64,000 nt of DNA from Botryococcus braunii (Eukaryota > Chlorophyta > Trebouxiophyceae): positions 139,576 to 203,575 of the forward strand of contig KV908599.1 in assembly GCA_002005505.1 (NCBI GenBank). The letters are read 5' to 3'. The notes beneath the pieces are model-generated. The model saw only the letters and a program-made list of their open reading frames with translations. It was not told the origin of the DNA and searched no databases. Each line of letters begins with the position of its first letter. The stretch's first letter is position 1. Both the position numbers and the translations under genes were made by a program. Below, in pieces: positions 61,001 to 64,000 of this stretch.

Positions 61001-63301
61001 GAGACCTGTGTGGAAACATCTGGCTCTCCCCATCAGTGGCATGAACTGGTAGGGGAAGGTGGTGACAGCCACAGTCCTGAGAGGAGACATTCCACTCTCT
61101 CGGAATCAGCCAGAAATGTCTGTGCGAGCAGTACTGGGTCAGCATCCCAGTACTTGTGTGAGAGCCGAGAAGAGGAGGTGAATCAGGTGCACGGACAATG
61201 TGTGGTACCACCAAATTACAAGTGCAGCCTGAGAGGTACCTGTGTCTGGGAGAAGGATGTCAGGGATGAGAGGTCACAGACTCTTGTGACACAACGTGAA
61301 AGTCAGAGACATACAAGTCAAGAAAGGAAGGGGAAGAAAAGGGGTGACCAGAGCCTACCTCCCTCTGCCTGTGAGAGCCCTCAAGAGCCTGAGCTTGAGA
61401 GGATGTGTCAGAGTGTGGATGTGGAGGTGAACCGGAAGCTCAGACAATGTGAGAAACCTCCAGACTATGGATGCTTCCCGGGAGGTACCTGTGTTTGGGA
61501 GGAAGATGTGAGCGTGCGAGGCAACAAGTTGAGCAGTGCGAGGTGCGAATCCAAGAGAGAGAGAAACATGCGAGAAAGCCCTGATACCACTGAGAGAAAA
61601 GCTAGCTGTAGTGCGGCGAGTGTCAGTGGAAGAGTAGTGGGTTCTGAGGGTGCAACCAACGATTCTCCCAAGGGCAAGGGAGAGGAGGGGAAGCACACTG
61701 GGGTTAGATTTGGTAAAATCCATGTTCCCTCTAATTTAAGAGAAGCTCAGATGTCTCCTCAGTGGGAATACTGGAAGGCTGCGATGCAAGAAGAGCAGAA
61801 TTCATTAGACACCCATGAGGTTATGGAATATGTTCCCAGACCTCATGGGCATAAGGTAATACCAGTTCACTGGATTTTCTCAGTGAAAATGGATGCACAT
61901 GGCAATGTGTTGAGATTCAAGGCAAGATTGGTTGCTCAGGGTTGTCGACAAATTCCTGGAGTAGATGTCATGGAGGTCTTTGCACCCACCAGCAGCTATG
62001 GAGCTAGGAGAACCTTGCTAGCTGTGGCTGCTAGGGAAGGTTATGAGATTCACCAGGTAGATGTTAAGACAGCTTTTCTCAATGGTGAGCTGGAGGAAGA
62101 AGTGTATGTAACGCAACCTCCTGGATTTGAGAATGGTGATCGCAATACCGTGTGTCGACTCAAAAAGGCACTGTATGGCCTAAAGCAGGCCCCACGGGCC
62201 TGGCATAAAACCCTGAATGACAAACTTGAAGTCATGGGGTATGAGGTGTGCAAGAGTGATGCTGGAGTTTATGTGAGATGCACTGAAGATGGGGGTAAAT
62301 CCTATGTGCTAATTTATGTAGATGATCTCTTGATTGTATCCAAGAGCATGTCAGAGGTGGAGAGAGTGAAAGAGCTTCTCAAGAAAGAATTCACTATCCA
62401 CGATTTAGGGGAAGTGAAGGATTTCTTAGGTTGTCAAGTCATGAGAGATAGAGAGAAGGGGTTAATCTCCCTGAGTTGCATTCCTAAGATAGATGCACTT
62501 GTGGAGAAGTTTGGTCTTGATCTTGAGTCAGTTGGGCCCGATACCCCAATGACAAAAGATTTTGTAATGTCTCAGATGCCTGCACCTAAGGATGGGAGTG
62601 ATAGTATTGGTGCTGGGAGTGTTCTGCCTCCTGGTCATCGATACTGTGAGTTAGTAGGGTCACTACTCTACATAGCTAACACCACTCGTCCTGATATATC
62701 CCAGGCTGTAGGAGTTCTGTCGAGGTACAGGATGTCACCCACAACAGCACACTGGAATGAGGCAATCCGTGTGTTGAAATATCTTAAGGGAACCCGAGAC
62801 CTGGTTCTGATCCTTGGTGGAAAAGAAACAGAGTTGGAGGGATATGTTGATGCTGATTACGGTGGGGATCAAGACCACCGTTTCTCCACCACCGGCTTCG
62901 TTCTCACTGTGTTTGGAGGAGCAGTTGTGTGGGGAAGTAAAAAGCAATCTGCTGTGGCTACTTCCACAGTAGAAGCAGAATTCATGGCAGCAAGTGCTGT
63001 TGTGAAGGAAGCTAATTGGCTGAGGGGATTCCTAGAGGAAATTGGTGTGTTACCCTGGATAGTGAAGATACATTGTGATAACCAAGGGTGCATCAACCAT
63101 CTCAGGAATCCAGTGTATTCTAAACATACCAAACACATTGCAATCAGCTGTCACTTTGCTCGTGAAGCTATTGCAAAGGGGCAGGTTGACTTCAAATACA
63201 TTCAGTCTGCCAGAAATGTGGCTGACATCTTCACTAAACCTCTAGTAAAATTAGTGTTTCAGGGTCATAGAAACTCACTGGGTCTTGCCAAGTTCTGGTG
63301 A
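58079..63301 (+). CDS. Gag-pol of copia element J, main part
   Basis: Continues from 53668. UBN2-type gag (58085-58600), CCHC knuckle CNYCNRKGHYWRDC (58700-58741), protease SWLVDSGASVHLVND (about 59000), GAG-pre-integrase (LWHSRMGHPGETW ... CEACIEGKT), integrase D-D-E at HIDTVGP (59651), RCDRGTEF (59842) and NGAAERANR (59942). A 450-residue linker, far longer than in D, carries two copies of a Cys motif (PPNYKCSLRGTCVWEKDV and PPDYGCFPGGTCVWEEDV). RT has IYVDDLLIVS (62316) and RNase H GYVDADYGGD, STVEAEF, HCDNQGCI. Stop TGA at 63299-63301. All catalytic residues present; only the M insertion disrupts it. Confidence 0.95.
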   Translation, partial: GHNIMIWKNAYLAANEAKGSLPAVLEDMPGTTHDAAALLLLYESVPEEWHGELSDLSSAYVAYEYICRKFIGGYNLQANMDWLLEMSQGMKHDETISQYVSRMLNLKACLQRNNHPLLDSFVATQIVQGLPEKAKETGSLSTAAGTPLNKLADLLRTTAVALGFDETAPRQPRVLAVPQGSNRVSTPGAVSGASPSPSTGQSDSKGVCNYCNRKGHYWRDCRKRRRDEETQRNVVAAVQQLQGMWPQGQPSMGGPHPPVAQLAHHGADAFPAWFQPPAPPPPPPEGMLYTISHNVLDSTISKPLQHSWLVDSGASVHLVNDVALLHNPIIHAKPIPLHLATSDATGCIIASGSVCILSPQRIPLWIHHVQCVPSATTNILSVSAALRDGAIFQTDNVGAFSYVSGPNHWRAQVTAEMGLYYIHSVVAVRGNSTSKHAASATKQPKSSILSHSCAKRYLWHSRMGHPGETWMQRLAKENLVTGIDTSLSPCTDCPVHCEACIEGKTARPSFGISTRPALEPLDRVHIDTVGPITPAAITGERFWVTVLDEASQWKAVIPVKSKDTISAAVRDLLVYWQTQRKTTVKCVRCDRGTEFLNARFKEFCASQGTKLETSAPYTPQQNGAAERANRTLKERTRTILSFAAASPTLWKEALETACTLLNMGPSTGRDLTPFELFWGYKPDVSLLRTWGCLAYVHIPDVQRPVFAPKTVPGMLTGYSASSKAYRIYMGGGIWRESRDVIFVEHLRGASRVGLSVTPAQSEEFLSPVPSEPSTTKQHPEPVKVSCGDDSEAEIQDSSVETVHSHISQEDTDSECPGPSGKAEPEPDPQRSTAPAEIRRTIEAALDLARGIHSDSGLQQQMMRAQESLRPTSLENSNLAADGLTRAQRHEQRTLARELLLSQEVGESRDRVGLTESDTQSQGPGEVEIDECLSESPDFHVSDERGAATVMTANGPRELSCTGGSCPVNECHVSGETCVETSGSPHQWHELVGEGGDSHSPERRHSTLSESARNVCASSTGSASQYLCESREEEVNQVHGQCVVPPNYKCSLRGTCVWEKDVRDERSQTLVTQRESQRHTSQERKGKKRGDQSLPPSACESPQEPELERMCQSVDVEVNRKLRQCEKPPDYGCFPGGTCVWEEDVSVRGNKLSSARCESKRERNMRESPDTTERKASCSAASVSGRVVGSEGATNDSPKGKGEEGKHTGVRFGKIHVPSNLREAQMSPQWEYWKAAMQEEQNSLDTHEVMEYVPRPHGHKVIPVHWIFSVKMDAHGNVLRFKARLVAQGCRQIPGVDVMEVFAPTSSYGARRTLLAVAAREGYEIHQVDVKTAFLNGELEEEVYVTQPPGFENGDRNTVCRLKKALYGLKQAPRAWHKTLNDKLEVMGYEVCKSDAGVYVRCTEDGGKSYVLIYVDDLLIVSKSMSEVERVKELLKKEFTIHDLGEVKDFLGCQVMRDREKGLISLSCIPKIDALVEKFGLDLESVGPDTPMTKDFVMSQMPAPKDGSDSIGAGSVLPPGHRYCELVGSLLYIANTTRPDISQAVGVLSRYRMSPTTAHWNEAIRVLKYLKGTRDLVLILGGKETELEGYVDADYGGDQDHRFSTTGFVLTVFGGAVVWGSKKQSAVATSTVEAEFMAASAVVKEANWLRGFLEEIGVLPWIVKIHCDNQGCINHLRNPVYSKHTKHIAISCHFAREAIAKGQVDFKYIQSARNVADIFTKPLVKLVFQGHRNSLGLAKFW

Positions 63302-63310
63302 GGAAAAGGC

Positions 63311-63319
63311 AAGGGGAAG
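63311..63319 (+). other. Polypurine tract of element J
   Basis: AAGGGGAAG immediately before TGTTGTATT. Confidence 0.9.
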
Positions 63320-64000
63320 TGTTGTATTGGATGAGTTATTTATGCCTTTCCCTCAGTGGAGTAATAGTGGCTATTCCGTCAGTGACAATAATAAATGACT
63401 AATATGGGCGAAACTACAAAGACTTAGCGGTTAGGAACAATTTGAACGAAGATAAAGATAACGCAAGTTACAGACACGTTTAGTGCAGGAAGGTAGTGGT
63501 GCTAGCACGGAGAGGCAAGGCACTTGTTTGGGACTTCACAAGCACTCCGGGTGTTTCCTTAAAGTTGCCCAATCAGTCCTTGATTGTTCATGTTCTAGAC
63601 TCTACTCTTCGTCACACAGTAGAGCGAACTTTGACTCACACCCTCCGTGCCGCCACTGCACAGGTAACGTGATGGTGAATAGATAGGGAGATTTGAGGCT
63701 TTGTTGACCTTAATATTTCATGTTATGTGTATGTGCTTGGCTATCTTATCATCGGACAATGAGATTGATCCTTTCTGAGTACGTACCAGTTAGGATAGTT
63801 TAAATTCCGTTGTTAAGAGAGAGCAAGTGAGCAATTGTAATAGACTTGTTTGGGACTTCACAAGCACTCCGGGTGTTTCCTTAAAGTTGCCCAATCAGTC
63901 CTTGATTGTTCATGTTCTAGACTCTACTCTTCGTCACACAGTAGAGCGAACTTTGACTCACACCCTCCGTGCCGCCACTGCACAGGAATACGCCAAGCCC
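63320..64000 (+). repeat. 3' LTR of element J (truncated by window end)
   Basis: Copy 1 63522-63663, donor GTAACG, copy 2 63844-63985 ending CACTGCACAG. Offset to the 5' LTR is constant at 11137. The window ends in the tail after the acceptor. Confidence 0.95.

Larger units (their letters stand above)
52183..64000 (+). mobile_element. Ty1/copia element J with nested M (3' end outside window)
   Basis: 5' LTR 52183 to about 52874, half-tRNA-iMet site, leader ORF, gag-pol split by M, polypurine tract AAGGGGAAG at 63311-63319, and 3' LTR from 63320, truncated by the window edge. The LTRs look identical over the shared 681 bp. Inserted in element L. Confidence 0.94.

Overview
The window is a eukaryotic genomic region made almost entirely of nested transposable elements, with a remnant of giant-virus-like genes near the left end. 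There are no bacterial-type operons. Host identity is inferred: GT-AG introns, chromodomain Ty3 elements, Ty1/copia elements primed by a half tRNA-iMet, a recurrent TGTAA motif (the poly(A) signal type of green algae) and Nucleocytoviricota-like genes together suggest a green alga or a related protist. I recognise no certain host housekeeping gene.

Layout. 1-1995: 3' end of a Ty3 element (A). 1996-4607: gag-protease half of a minus-strand Ty3 element (B), whose 5' LTR lies inside a broken virus-like fibre gene (4608-6479). A class 3 lipase gene (6487-7092) and a broken small Cys-rich gene (7108-7453) follow. About 7668-9679, continuing at 51650-52182: element L, cut in two by element H. 9680-51644: Ty1/copia element H (minus), ended by the 5-bp duplication AGAAG. 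H contains Ty3 element E (9862-22492), which contains Ty3 chromovirus F (11459-18226). H also contains gag-only Ty3 element G (26288-44890), which contains non-autonomous copia-type element I (28181-44447), which contains intact copia element D (28815-36093) and a hAT transposon (36253-38650). H's 5' LTR holds a TIR transposon K (47914-51351) and a hairpin MITE (51361-51542). 52183 to beyond the window end: copia element J, interrupted inside gag by gag-less chromovirus M (53669-58073). Target-site duplications support the boundaries of H, E, F, G, I, D, hAT and M.

Main discovery. The copia-type elements (D, I, J, H and probably L) share an LTR architecture I do not know from the literature. 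Each LTR holds a leader sequence twice. Copy 1 is followed by a GT splice donor and, in D and I, is itself split by GT-AG introns. Copy 2 is the exactly spliced version (249 nt in D, 200 nt in I, 142 nt in J, 103 nt in L), ends in an acceptor-like ...GCAG or ...CACAG, and is immediately preceded by TGTAA. The simplest model: transcription starts at copy 1 in the 5' LTR; splicing joins copy 1 exons to the primer-binding region and removes the 5' poly(A) signal together with copy 2; in the 3' LTR the RNA is polyadenylated just inside copy 2, upstream of the acceptor. Reverse transcription then rewrites copy 2 from spliced RNA and copy 1 from the unspliced 3' end. The LTR would thus carry a gene and its own processed copy, renewed in every cycle.
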